DNA from: Candidatus Melainabacteria bacterium
GTDB taxonomy: Bacteria; Cyanobacteriota; Vampirovibrionia; LMEP-6097
Assembly (NCBI GenBank): GCA_005110385.1
Contig: DUDT01000012.1
Span: 148,600 to 212,599, forward strand
Reading direction: 5' to 3'
DNA length: 64,000 nucleotides
The position numbers and the translations under genes were made by a program. The notes below the pieces were generated by a model, which saw only the letters and a program-made list of their open reading frames with translations, did no database searches and was not told the origin of the DNA. Every line of letters starts with the position of its first letter. The stretch's first letter is position 1. Of this stretch, positions 24,701 through 32,695 are shown piece after piece.

Positions 24701-24730
24701 AAAATTCTAATCTAATATTATATTAATATA

Positions 24731-25009
24731 ATGCTGCCAAAATTAGTGACCTTATTAATTCAAATGATAGAAATTTATAGCTATATGCTTTTAGGTTGGG
24801 TTATAGGTTCTTGGTTCCCTAGGTTTCAATCAACTAAGATTTATCAATTCTTAGACAGTGCTGTAGAGCCATATGCAAGAGTTTTTAGAGGATTAATTCC
24901 ACCGCTTGGAGGTTTTGATTTTTCTATTATTGTGGCCTTCCTTGTTCTTGGTATAGTTCAAGCGGTTTTAGCTAAAATACCCCAGATTTTTGCAGCTCAG
25001 GTACTTTAA
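24731..25009 (+). CDS. YggT family membrane protein
   Basis: A 92-residue protein with two hydrophobic helices and the YggT pattern: LIQMIEIYSYMLLGWVIGSWFP, then the conserved RFQSTKIYQFLDSAVEPYARVFRGLIPPLGGFDFS turn in which EPYARVFRGLIPP is the signature, then a second helix (IIVAFLVLGIVQAVLA). YggT proteins (Ycf19 in plastids) are common in cyanobacteria and are linked to membrane or division processes. It is divergent from rel with 30 nt between the two starts; an AT-only stretch TATTATATTAATATA lies directly before the ATG. Confidence 0.85.
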   Translation: MLPKLVTLLIQMIEIYSYMLLGWVIGSWFPRFQSTKIYQFLDSAVEPYARVFRGLIPPLGGFDFSIIVAFLVLGIVQAVLAKIPQIFAAQVL

Positions 25010-25065
25010 AATACTTCGATCTCAGTTTATACGATATTTAATCTAATTAAATTCAGAAGCATCTT

Positions 25066-26073
25066 ATGTCTCAATTACAACAAGAACTTATAATTTATCT
25101 GCTTTTACCTTTTTTGGTGGCATTAGGACTGGGTTATCCAGTAATTAAAACCCTAAAACATTTAAAATCGATACAAGCCTTTAGGGAATTAGGTCCTCAA
25201 AGTCATATTGCTCAAAAACTGGGAACGCCCACTATGGGATCTTGGATTTTTGTAATTCCTTTTTTAATAGCTGCTATTTATTACTATTTTACGTATAATA
25301 TTTGCCCCAATATACCTTTAGGTAAATGTGTTACTGCTGAAGAGTTCTTAGCGGGCGAAAAGAAGCAGATTCTCATTGCTACATTGTCTTTTGTGGCTGC
25401 TTTTATTTTAGGCTTAGCCGATGATGCTTTGAAAATTTTTCAATCTAACTATAAAGGTTTAAGTTCTAAGCAGAAGCTGCTTTTACAGTTCGTGATTTCG
25501 ACTGCGGTACTATTCTTTTCAGGAAAGGCTTTTACTCTACTTGCGGTGATCTGGGCTTTTATTATTATCGCTGGGGCCTCTAATGCTTTTAACTTAACTG
25601 ATGGATTAGATGGTCTTGCTAGCTTACAAATGATAGCTGGAGTAGTAGCTTTTCAGGCATTTATGTTAATGAGAGGGGATTGGACTTTTTTCCCCCTGTC
25701 ACTCGCTTTAGTAGCTGTTTTGATAGGTTTTTTAGTTTTTAATCTTAAGCCAGCTAAAGTCTTTATGGGAGACAGTGGTAGTCTAGCTCTTGGAACTATA
25801 ATCGGGGTAATGGCTTACTTGAAAGACCTAGAGTGGTTTCTATTAGTTTTCACTTTAATACCAGTATTAGAAGCTGTTTCTGTTGTTTTACAGGTTAGCT
25901 ATTTTAAAATCACCAAAAAGCTTTATGGTGAAGGGAAAAGATTATTCAGGATGTCACCTCTGCATCATCATTTTGAGCTCAGTGGTTTTACAGAGAATCA
26001 AGTGGTTTGGGGATTCTTTATCATTCAATTTATAGTTAGTTTGACTTTCTTTGTAGGTTTAATGAAACTCTAG
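25066..26073 (+). CDS. mraY: Phospho-N-acetylmuramoyl-pentapeptide-transferase
   Basis: MraY transfers phospho-MurNAc-pentapeptide to undecaprenyl phosphate, making lipid I. The 335-residue polytopic protein has FRELGPQSHIAQKLGTPTMG at its start, the catalytic aspartates in LGLADDALKIF, NAFNLTDGLDGLASLQMI, the KPAKVFMGDSGSLALGTIIG loop, and MSPLHHHFELSGFTENQVVW near the end. About ten transmembrane helices are visible. No dcw genes adjoin it; it stands 56 nt after the YggT gene, with murB elsewhere in the window. Confidence 0.95.
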   Translation: MSQLQQELIIYLLLPFLVALGLGYPVIKTLKHLKSIQAFRELGPQSHIAQKLGTPTMGSWIFVIPFLIAAIYYYFTYNICPNIPLGKCVTAEEFLAGEKKQILIATLSFVAAFILGLADDALKIFQSNYKGLSSKQKLLLQFVISTAVLFFSGKAFTLLAVIWAFIIIAGASNAFNLTDGLDGLASLQMIAGVVAFQAFMLMRGDWTFFPLSLALVAVLIGFLVFNLKPAKVFMGDSGSLALGTIIGVMAYLKDLEWFLLVFTLIPVLEAVSVVLQVSYFKITKKLYGEGKRLFRMSPLHHHFELSGFTENQVVWGFFIIQFIVSLTFFVGLMKL

Positions 26074-26230
26074 TTTTTAGAACTTTAGTGAAGGGTGATT
26101 TTTTGAATCCCCATCTGGTATTACTTAGCCAGTCGAAAAATTGATGAAGATTTCTGTAATAGTTATCTTGCTGAATCATAAAAAGATTTTTTCTTGCGTG
26201 TTCTTGGAATATTTCTATATCAATGCCCAT
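26036..26230 (-). CDS. Small hypothetical protein or gene remnant
   Basis: A 64-codon frame (MGIDIEIFQEHARKNLFMIQ onward) with protein-like composition: aromatic-rich QQDNYYRNLHQFFDWLSN followed by a basic tail. It overlaps the mraY 3' end by 38 nt in the convergent direction. No Shine-Dalgarno site or family match is apparent. It may be the leftover of a longer gene; 26231-26397 to its side holds only AT-rich non-coding sequence as far as I can see. Confidence 0.35.
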   Translation of the reverse strand: MGIDIEIFQEHARKNLFMIQQDNYYRNLHQFFDWLSNTRWGFKKSPFTKVLKTRVSLNLQRKSN

Positions 26231-26397
26231 ATTAATCGCCCTTCTTTGCTTGGAAGAGAATTAATTCGTTTCATACTTCACACATACATATAAAGTCTTA
26301 TTTTGAAAGTTTTTATATGAATTAATACACTTATCCCATAAACATACGTTGATGTTAATGTAAATAAATTTGCTGGCTAATGCTAAGCTCAAATGAC

Positions 26398-27603
26398 TTA
26401 TTTTTTTAATAAATTTTTGAAAAATCTGAATTTTATGTCTTGGCTGCTAAATTCTTCTGAATATGCTGAGATTAAATAAGCCTCTTTAACATTAGGGACT
26501 AATTCTTTAAATTTTAGTAAGTTTTTTGCTGAGCTTAGTGTGGGGGTTTGACTAGATTTAATTTCGATTAGATTTAATTTTTCTGTTTTTTCTATGATTA
26601 AATCCACCTCAAGACCATTTTTTCACGAAAAAAGTAAAATTTTTCGTTGCTTATTTTTGATAATTTCCTTTTTTGCATTTCACTGATTACGAGATTTTTA
26701 AATAAAGCTCCAGCGAGTGGCCCAGTCTGTATTTGCTCTTGAGTATGATAGCCAAGACTGTGAGCAATGAGACCACTGTCGTGAAAATATAATTTAGGTT
26801 TTTTTGAGATTTGTTTATTCTCGATTTTTTTCGGATAAGGATTTAAAAGAAATATAATCTGTGATCTTTCTAGAAGAGCTATCCATGCTTTTATGCTTTT
26901 CAAATCTACACTTAGCTCTTTAGCGATATCTGTGTAATTTAATTCTTGAGAGCATCTTGCTAGTAATAGGAAAATAAACTGTTCAAAATGCTTTAAGTAA
27001 CTCCTATTTAAATTAGATTTTATATCTCTGTCTATAAAAGTTCTTAAATAGGATGAGTACCAAAGTTTCCTGTCTAGTTTAGGCTTTAAGCATAACTCTG
27101 GATATGAGCCTCTTTCTACATAAGTAGCCCAAGGCTTTTCTGTTTTTTTCTGAGTTGTAATTTTTTCTTTTTTTTGAAGATTTGACTCTAGCTCGAAAAT
27201 GGAAAAACTACTTAAATCTAATACCGCACAGCGTCCAGCTAGTGATTCCTGTACGCCTTCCATTAAAGAAAATTGCTGAGAGCCAGTGATGATAAATAAG
27301 CCAGTCTTATTTCGGCTATCGTCTATGATTTTTTATATAACTTAGTATAGATGGGGCTTCCTGAATTTCATTAATGATAAGTGGCAGTTTATAGTTCATT
27401 AAAAATCCACGCGGATCTTCAATCGCACGTAACCTCGTATCCATTTCATCTAGTGAAACATAACTATGTTTAGGAAATAAATGTTTTAACATAGTAGACT
27501 TCCCGACCTGTCTAGCACCAGTAATCACTAAGGCACTGAAACTGCGAGCAGATTTCTTGACTAATTTTTCTATTTCACGCTGGAAATAGTGACTTATTGC
27601 CAT
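26398..27603 (-). pseudogene. AAA (AAA_14) plus DUF4143 ATPase, broken by two frameshifts
   Basis: Three consecutive minus-strand frames together spell one ATPase of the AAA_14/DUF4143 family. Part 1 (27603-27316) has the Walker A loop VITGARQVGKSTMLKHLFP and ends at IINEIQEAPSILSYIK. Deleting one A from an A6 run at about 27331-27336 restores IDDSRNKTGLFIITGSQQFS into part 2 (DUF4143: TFIDRDIKSNLNRSYL, KLYFHDSGLIAHSLGY). Part 2 ends at REKMVLRWI; adding one A to an A6 run near 26619-26624 restores REKNGLEVDLIIEKTEKLNL into part 3, with the nuclease-like LIEIKSSQTPT. Joined length is near 400 residues, the family norm. Real decay, sequencing slips in homopolymers, or slippage during expression cannot be separated here. 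Confidence 0.82.
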
Positions 27604-27673
27604 AACTGTATTTTACCTATATTTAGATAAAACTGGAATCTGATTCCGTTTTTATCTAGTTGCGAAATTTCAT

Positions 27674-27708
27674 AGGACTGCTGCCAATCTCGAATTTCTG
27701 TCGTAAGT
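27674..27708. repeat. Dispersed repeat copy I (diverged)
   Basis: GGACTGCTGCCAATCTCGAA then TTTCTGTCG matches the minus-strand form of the dispersed repeat (ACTGCTTGCAAACTCCAATTTCTGCG) with several differences. It lies upstream of the broken ATPase gene. The wider stretch 27604-27950 has no convincing gene; it holds this copy and two inverted repeats. Confidence 0.45.
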
Positions 27709-27786
27709 AGCTTAAATTCTTTGTCAGGCTTGAATATATCCAAGCAATTATAAAATATAAATTTAAAAAACAAACAACAAAAGCAG

Positions 27787-27817
27787 GCTTGAGACAAAAC
27801 TTTGTTTTGCCTCAAGC
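27787..27817 (-). terminator. Probable intrinsic terminator downstream of pcrA
   Basis: GCTTGAGACAAAAC and GTTTTGCCTCAAGC form a 14-bp stem with one mismatch around a 3-nt loop. On the minus strand it is followed by a T-rich tail (CTGCTTTTGTTGTTTG), so it likely ends the pcrA transcript. Confidence 0.6.
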
Positions 27818-27855
27818 TCCCTTCCAAACCCCAGCGAAGCGAAATCAGGTAAATC

Positions 27856-27944
27856 TCATGTGACTAATACATTCGAGTGAATGAAGCTTGGGGACCCGCT
27901 CTGCAAGAGTGGGGCGGAATGAACCGAATGTGTTAGTCACATGA
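27856..27944. repeat. 20-bp inverted repeat enclosing a structured loop
   Basis: CATGTGACTAATACATTCG (27857-27875) and CGAATGTGTTAGTCACATG (27925-27943) are complementary over 19 bp with one U-G pair in the plus-strand RNA, plus one more A-T pair outside. The 49-nt loop holds a second stem, CCGCTCT with AGAGTGG. It begins 7 nt beyond the pcrA stop. It resembles a small MITE-like or structured 3'-UTR element; no transposase is near. Confidence 0.75.
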
Positions 27945-27950
27945 CCACAA

Positions 27951-30359
27951 TTACTTGATCTTGATGAGCTTGGCAAAATTCGGATCAAGCAACTTCTTCT
28001 GCCCCTCTGTAAATTCAATATTATAAAGAACTTTTTCTGCTGAACCCAATACCTGAGTGACTTTTCCTTCGCCAAACTTAGCGTGCTTAACTGTATCGCC
28101 AACTTCAAACTCTATTTTAAAATTAGCAGCGACCTTACGTGCTTCTTGCCTTGCTGCCATGCCTCTGCCCTCGTCATAATATTTAGAGACTGAGCTGCTG
28201 AAATTATCATCAGTAAAGCTTTCTTTCTCAAAGCCTTTATTGAGATTTTTATTACCTAAATTAGCAGTACGGCTTGATCCAGAATCATTAGTCTGTGATT
28301 CACCATAGTATCCGATAAGAAGCTCTCTTGGTGCTTCACCCAAGAATCTACTAGGCATGCAGAAGTCAGTCTGCCCGAAAATCCTTCGACGGCGTGCATG
28401 AGTCATAAAGAGTTTATCTTCAGCTCTAGTTACGCCGACATACATTAATCTTCTTTCTTCTTCAAGCTGGGTTTTGTCTTTGGCATCTAAGCTGCGTTGG
28501 TGTGGAAAAATACCTTCTTCCATGCCTGTGAGAAACACTACGGGAAATTCTAGTCCCTTAGCTGCATGCAAGGTCATCATGGTGACAGCACTAGTATTCT
28601 GTTTAGAATTATCAATTTCGCTCAATAGTGAAATCTCTGCAAGAAAGGCTGATAGTGAGTTATCCTCTGCATTTAGTCCATAATCTGTCGCTACTCCGAT
28701 TAATTCTTGTATGTTTTCCATTCTAGATTCAGACTCCGCATCATTAGAGGTATTCAGCATATCTGAGTAGCCGGTTTTATGGAAAATATCGTCGACTAAA
28801 TCACCAAGATCTAGAGACTTTTCTGCTAAACGAAGTTCTTCTATTAGATTTGTGAAATCTTTTATTTTTTTCTTTACACTATCTGAAAGGCTAGAAATTT
28901 CATCTATCTCTAATAAGGCTCTGTATAGTGTGTAGCCGAATTGATCAGCGTGCTCTTCTATTTTAGTTATAGTCGTAGCACCTATGGATCTGCGTGGCTC
29001 ATTGATAATACGCTTTAAACTCTGGCTGTCAGCTGGATTGTAAAGAACTTTCATATAGGAGATCATGTCTTTGATTTCTTTTCTGTCGTAAAACCTAAAG
29101 CCACCTACTATGACGTACGGAATATTTCTTCTAAGCAGTGCTTCTTCGAGAACCCTTGACTGTACGTTAGTTCTATAAAGTATCGCAAAATCTTTTATGC
29201 GATTAGTTCCTGCGGCAACTCGTCTTTGGATTTCAGCACTGATATACTGTGCTTCTTCCAATTCATCTTGAGCTTCGAATACACTTATTTTTTCACCATC
29301 TATTTTAGTTGCTTGCAGGTTCTTTTCTATACGCTCTGAGTTGTTCTCTATGATTCTGTTTGCGACGGCTAAGATATTTCCAGTAGAACGATAATTCTCT
29401 TCTAGTTTAATTAAATCAGCATTTGGGTAGTCATTTTGAAAGCCAATAATAATCTTGAAATCTGCTCCACGCCAAGAATATATACTTTGATCAACATCGC
29501 CTACGACGGTGAGCGATTTGTTTCCTGATGTCCAGAGTCTTTCTGGGTCATAGTGTTGAGGGTCTTTTCTTTCATTTTTTAAGCAGCCCTCAGTGAGTAA
29601 GCGTATCATCTCATATTGAGTGTGATTAGTATCTTGATATTCATCTACTAATATATGTTTAAAGCGACTATGAAAATATTTACGGCTTTCCTCATCTTGA
29701 GAAAGTAAATGTACGGTAAACAGTAATAGATCATCGAAGTCAAGTGCGTTGTTTTTTGCCATTAAGTCTTCATATTTAGCGTAAATTTGGGCCACGCGTT
29801 CTTCTCTGAAATCTAAGGCTTGTCCGCTAAAATCTTTAGCTGTTCTTTTTTCATTTTTGGCTTCGCTAATGCGGTAGCGTATAGTCTTCGGAACATATAT
29901 TTTAGGGTCTAAGTCTAGTGATTTAATCGCTTCTTTAACTATATTGATGGTGTCTGTTTCATCGAATATAACGAAATTCTTATTCCAAGTCCTGATAGAG
30001 CCATCTGGGGCAGCTATACGGATTTTTTCTATTTCAGTCCTTAGTAATCTTGCACAGATAGAGTGAAAAGTACCTATCCAAGAATATTTAACATCTTCTT
30101 CTCCGATAATCTTTGTCAGTCTTTCTTTCATCTCTTTAGCTGCTTTATTTGTGAAGGTAACAGCTAGGATATTTGCGGGGTGTATCCCTGAAAGTATCAT
30201 GTGAGCTATGCGATGCGTGAGTACCTTGGTTTTACCGCTCCCCGCTCCAGCTAGCACTAAGAGGGGTGCTCCGCGTTGTTCGACTGCTAATTTTTGTGCT
30301 GGATTTAAACCAGTCAAAATGCTAATCTTTTTATCTGTACTGTGGGTATCTAAATTCAC
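27951..30359 (-). CDS. pcrA: UvrD/PcrA-type superfamily 1 DNA helicase
   Basis: A 3'-5' DNA helicase used in repair and in clearing replication blocks. The 802-residue protein shows GLNPAQKLAVEQRGAPLLVL (Q motif), LAGAGSGKTKVLTHRIA (Walker A), TFTNKAAKEMKERL, ILVDEYQDTNHTQYEMIRLL (Walker B), VVGDVDQSIYSWRGAD, LEENYRSTGNILAVAN, VTMMTLHAAKGLEFPVVFLT and EERRLMYVGVTRAEDKLFM. A C-terminal Tudor-like segment, FEVGDTVKHAKFGEGKVTQV, is characteristic of PcrA. The start is GTG at 30359, 8 nt after TACAAT, and only 18 nt from the divergent SLOG gene. Confidence 0.95.
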   Translation of the reverse strand: MNLDTHSTDKKISILTGLNPAQKLAVEQRGAPLLVLAGAGSGKTKVLTHRIAHMILSGIHPANILAVTFTNKAAKEMKERLTKIIGEEDVKYSWIGTFHSICARLLRTEIEKIRIAAPDGSIRTWNKNFVIFDETDTINIVKEAIKSLDLDPKIYVPKTIRYRISEAKNEKRTAKDFSGQALDFREERVAQIYAKYEDLMAKNNALDFDDLLLFTVHLLSQDEESRKYFHSRFKHILVDEYQDTNHTQYEMIRLLTEGCLKNERKDPQHYDPERLWTSGNKSLTVVGDVDQSIYSWRGADFKIIIGFQNDYPNADLIKLEENYRSTGNILAVANRIIENNSERIEKNLQATKIDGEKISVFEAQDELEEAQYISAEIQRRVAAGTNRIKDFAILYRTNVQSRVLEEALLRRNIPYVIVGGFRFYDRKEIKDMISYMKVLYNPADSQSLKRIINEPRRSIGATTITKIEEHADQFGYTLYRALLEIDEISSLSDSVKKKIKDFTNLIEELRLAEKSLDLGDLVDDIFHKTGYSDMLNTSNDAESESRMENIQELIGVATDYGLNAEDNSLSAFLAEISLLSEIDNSKQNTSAVTMMTLHAAKGLEFPVVFLTGMEEGIFPHQRSLDAKDKTQLEEERRLMYVGVTRAEDKLFMTHARRRRIFGQTDFCMPSRFLGEAPRELLIGYYGESQTNDSGSSRTANLGNKNLNKGFEKESFTDDNFSSSVSKYYDEGRGMAARQEARKVAANFKIEFEVGDTVKHAKFGEGKVTQVLGSAEKVLYNIEFTEGQKKLLDPNFAKLIKIK

Positions 30360-30360
30360 G

Positions 30361-30373
30361 TATAATAATTGTA
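30361..30373. promoter_or_regulatory. Compact divergent promoter between pcrA and the SLOG gene
   Basis: Only 18 nt separate the two starts. TATAAT (30361-30366) serves the plus-strand ATG at 30378, and ATTGTA (30368-30373), read as TACAAT on the minus strand, lies 8 nt before the pcrA GTG. The two -10 elements nearly abut, so transcription of the two genes should interfere and both mRNAs should have almost no leader. Confidence 0.5.
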
Positions 30374-30377
30374 AATC

Positions 30378-30965
30378 ATGACGGGTAATTTGATTCTTTC
30401 TGAAACTATAGCTTCACATTCACCAATGAATCAGGTGGATTCATTAGTGACGTCTGATAGTGGTAGCTTTTTAGATAGCCCATCTGTTCAAGATTTAAGT
30501 GAAGAGTTTAAAAATATCCAGGATGCAGCTGGAAAGAAAGTGGCGATGATAGGCAGCCGTGATCTATCTATGAGCCAAATTAAAATTATTGAGATGATCG
30601 CCTTTGGTTTAACTGTAGCTGGAAATACTATTATTACTAGTGGTGGCTATTGTGGTACTAACTACGCGACGATTAAAGGTGCTCTTAGAGGTAATGCTGA
30701 TAGGCTGAAAGTCGTTCTGCCGCAGACTTTACAGCAGCAGATTAAAGAAGTCCAAGATCAGTTAATTGGTGTTAAAAATATTACTGAGCATCCAGAGTGG
30801 ACACATATGCTTTTAGCTGATGCTAGCCGCCTTTGTAATCAAGAGATAATTTATGAGTGTCAACAATTAATCTGTTTTCTTTATCGTGATAGTAATACTC
30901 TTAAAGATTCTTTAAAATATGCTCATAGTTTAAATAAAGTGGTTACTACTTTTTATTTGGATTAA
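30378..30965 (+). CDS. DprA/SMF-like SLOG-domain protein
   Basis: A 195-residue protein with a SLOG (lysine decarboxylase/DprA-like Rossmann) domain from about residue 50: KVAMIGSRDLSMSQIKIIEM gives the GSR phosphate-binding turn, then TIITSGGYCGTNYATIKGAL and LKVVLPQTLQQQIKEVQ. It lacks the SAM-like and winged-helix domains of full DprA. Short proteins like this are found in cyanobacteria under the name DNA recombination-mediator protein A; SLOG domains may bind nucleotides. The first 45 residues are polar and probably disordered. It shares a tiny promoter region with the pcrA helicase, which may point to DNA repair, but this is inference. Confidence 0.75.
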   Translation: MTGNLILSETIASHSPMNQVDSLVTSDSGSFLDSPSVQDLSEEFKNIQDAAGKKVAMIGSRDLSMSQIKIIEMIAFGLTVAGNTIITSGGYCGTNYATIKGALRGNADRLKVVLPQTLQQQIKEVQDQLIGVKNITEHPEWTHMLLADASRLCNQEIIYECQQLICFLYRDSNTLKDSLKYAHSLNKVVTTFYLD

Positions 30966-31059
30966 TTTTAGATAACTTTATTTTAACTTTTGTTTGTTAG
31001 GATCCTTCTAATTGCTTTAGACATTGTGTCCGTTTGTTTTATTTATAAGGAGAATTGAC

Positions 31060-31674
31060 ATGGATTATGCCAAGTATATAACTGCCGCAAATACTAAGAC
31101 GGATTCTTGGGATACTAAAATTGCTGCATTGAAGGCGGAGGCGGAAGCCGCCGAGGAGGAAGAGGCAGATGGTTCATCTTCTTCTGTATCAAGTAGGGCT
31201 TCGTCTTCATCTCGTTCAAGCTCGAGAAGTGCGACAAACCGTTTAGATGCACTTGGTGAAGATGATATTTCAATTTTTTCAGATATTAAAATAACAAATG
31301 ACTTGGATTATGCGTCTATTATAAGCACTACTAATTCAAGAACTAGTACGATTTCAGAGCAGCTTAAAGCCATGAGAGAGGAAGCGGAAGCAGATGAGGC
31401 TCGGGAAGCAGCGGAGAGGAAAGCTGTCTCGAGTACTACGACATCGGGAGCTTCGGATACCAAAACCCTTAAAGAAGCTAAAGCAACTTTAGAAGAGATT
31501 AAATTAAGAAATGAAGATCCGATAGAAGGCTTTTATCAAGATATTTTAGGTAGAGATTCTGATCCAGAGGGTAAAAAATATTGGCAGCGAAAATTTGATA
31601 AGGGCATGTCTTTAACAGATATACAAGAACAGTTTTTAAGAAGTGATGAATATAAAAATAAAAAGAAAGAATAA
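31060..31674 (+). CDS. DUF4214 protein with low-complexity acidic/serine regions and internal duplication
   Basis: A 204-residue protein. The ATG at 31060 is chosen because AAGGAG lies 8 nt upstream. The start (LDYA/MDYA: MDYAKYITAANTKTDSWDTK) and a middle block (LDYASIISTTNSRTSTISEQ) are diverged copies of one roughly 30-residue unit that each end in an acidic alpha-helical stretch (EAEAAEEEEA, EEAEADEAREAAE). A serine-rich linker (SSSSVSSRASSSSRSSSRS) separates them. The C-terminus has the DUF4214 signature, EGFYQDILGRDSDPEGKKYW, found in surface or secreted proteins with PKD/RTX-like contexts. There is no classical signal peptide. Function unknown. Confidence 0.75.
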   Translation: MDYAKYITAANTKTDSWDTKIAALKAEAEAAEEEEADGSSSSVSSRASSSSRSSSRSATNRLDALGEDDISIFSDIKITNDLDYASIISTTNSRTSTISEQLKAMREEAEADEAREAAERKAVSSTTTSGASDTKTLKEAKATLEEIKLRNEDPIEGFYQDILGRDSDPEGKKYWQRKFDKGMSLTDIQEQFLRSDEYKNKKKE

Positions 31675-31723
31675 AGAGGGCGACGAAAACGCAGGAAATG
31701 GAGTTGTGCAGCGTCGGTCTCTT
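31674..31723. repeat. Dispersed repeat copy C (hairpin form)
   Basis: It carries CGACGAAAACGCAGGAAATG then GAGTTG in the core. Flanks AAGAGGGCGACG and CGTCGGTCTCTT pair at 10 of 12 positions, but with different letters from copy A, so the stem is kept while its sequence changes. It lies between two convergent gene ends and may act as a terminator. Confidence 0.65.
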
Positions 31724-31726
31724 AGA

Positions 31727-32695
31727 TTAATGACTTACTGGCTGTGAGCTAGGGTATCCAAGCCTTCCCTGCAAGCTGTCTATCTGCTGAGAGATTCTAT
31801 CTATCTTATCTTTATTTTTTAACCATTTATCCAGCCTAGGAGCAGAAACTACTGAGACTTGAGGGTCTATATCTATCATTCTCTGAATATCTGATGAGAA
31901 ATCAATTTCACAGAAATCACATATCGCCTTAATTTTATCTATTCGATTAGCTAAAATATCTTCGTAGCGAACGTGCAGGTATTTTTCTGAAGCCATTTCA
32001 CTAAAGGCATTTAAGGCATACTCATTAGCTGAAAGCCACTGAAAGGCACAGACCTCTTCTATACTTTTGCCTGATAAATATTCTTCCCAGTTAGGTGGAT
32101 TTAAAAATTTCCAGACTTTACCAGAATAACCATTAATATTTAGCCGTGAATTATATTCGTGAAATTCTCTAAATTTAAAATCAAATAATTTACCATCAGA
32201 GAGCCAAGCATCAATCAAGGAACTGATATTAGCTCTGCCATCTCTGCTTAGAAAAATATATTTAGCGTCTGGAAATAATTTATTAAGGTATTTTATGCGA
32301 AATACATTAGGCGGTGTCTTATCAATAATTCGATAGTCATTGAGCTTTAATATATTTTCTTTGAAGAATTTATTTAGATGCAGGTAGCTTTTAAATAGTG
32401 GCTTTAGCTTTTCTCTAAAAAATAGAACACGAGTTAATTCTCCAAAGCTCTCATTATTAAAGGTGTTTAGGTGATATAAATTTTCTAATTCTTCTTGATC
32501 TTCACTTTTAAAATCTTTTTCATCTAAGTACATAGAGAATATGGGATCACGTTTATCTTTTAAGAATTTTTGCCAAAGATAATGAGACTCACGGTAACTA
32601 GACCATAACTCGGGGCTTTCACTGAGTAATTTAAAAAGCAGTGATGAACCACTGCGTGGAGAAGAAATTATGAAGATGGGTCTGCGGATTTTCAT
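31727..32695 (-). CDS. Sulfotransferase family protein
   Basis: A 322-residue PAPS-dependent sulfotransferase-like protein. The N-terminal PIFIISSPRSGSSLLFKLL is the 5'-phosphosulfate binding loop (PRSGSS), and KYIFLSRDGRANISSLIDAW matches the 3'-phosphate binding region (RDGRA). YLHVRYEDILANRIDKIKAI is the typical YEDL segment. The acceptor is unknown; with galE and a GT2 next to it, a surface polysaccharide or glycolipid is a reasonable guess. Its ATG overlaps the galE stop by 4 nt, so the two are co-translated. Confidence 0.85.
   Translation of the reverse strand: MKIRRPIFIISSPRSGSSLLFKLLSESPELWSSYRESHYLWQKFLKDKRDPIFSMYLDEKDFKSEDQEELENLYHLNTFNNESFGELTRVLFFREKLKPLFKSYLHLNKFFKENILKLNDYRIIDKTPPNVFRIKYLNKLFPDAKYIFLSRDGRANISSLIDAWLSDGKLFDFKFREFHEYNSRLNINGYSGKVWKFLNPPNWEEYLSGKSIEEVCAFQWLSANEYALNAFSEMASEKYLHVRYEDILANRIDKIKAICDFCEIDFSSDIQRMIDIDPQVSVVSAPRLDKWLKNKDKIDRISQQIDSLQGRLGYPSSQPVSH

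Noticed and set aside
27594-28108. Two minus-strand frames of 77 and 87 codons around the inverted repeats.
   Set aside because: One runs through dispersed repeat and hairpin sequence, the other is out of frame over the pcrA 3' end; neither has protein-like conservation signals.
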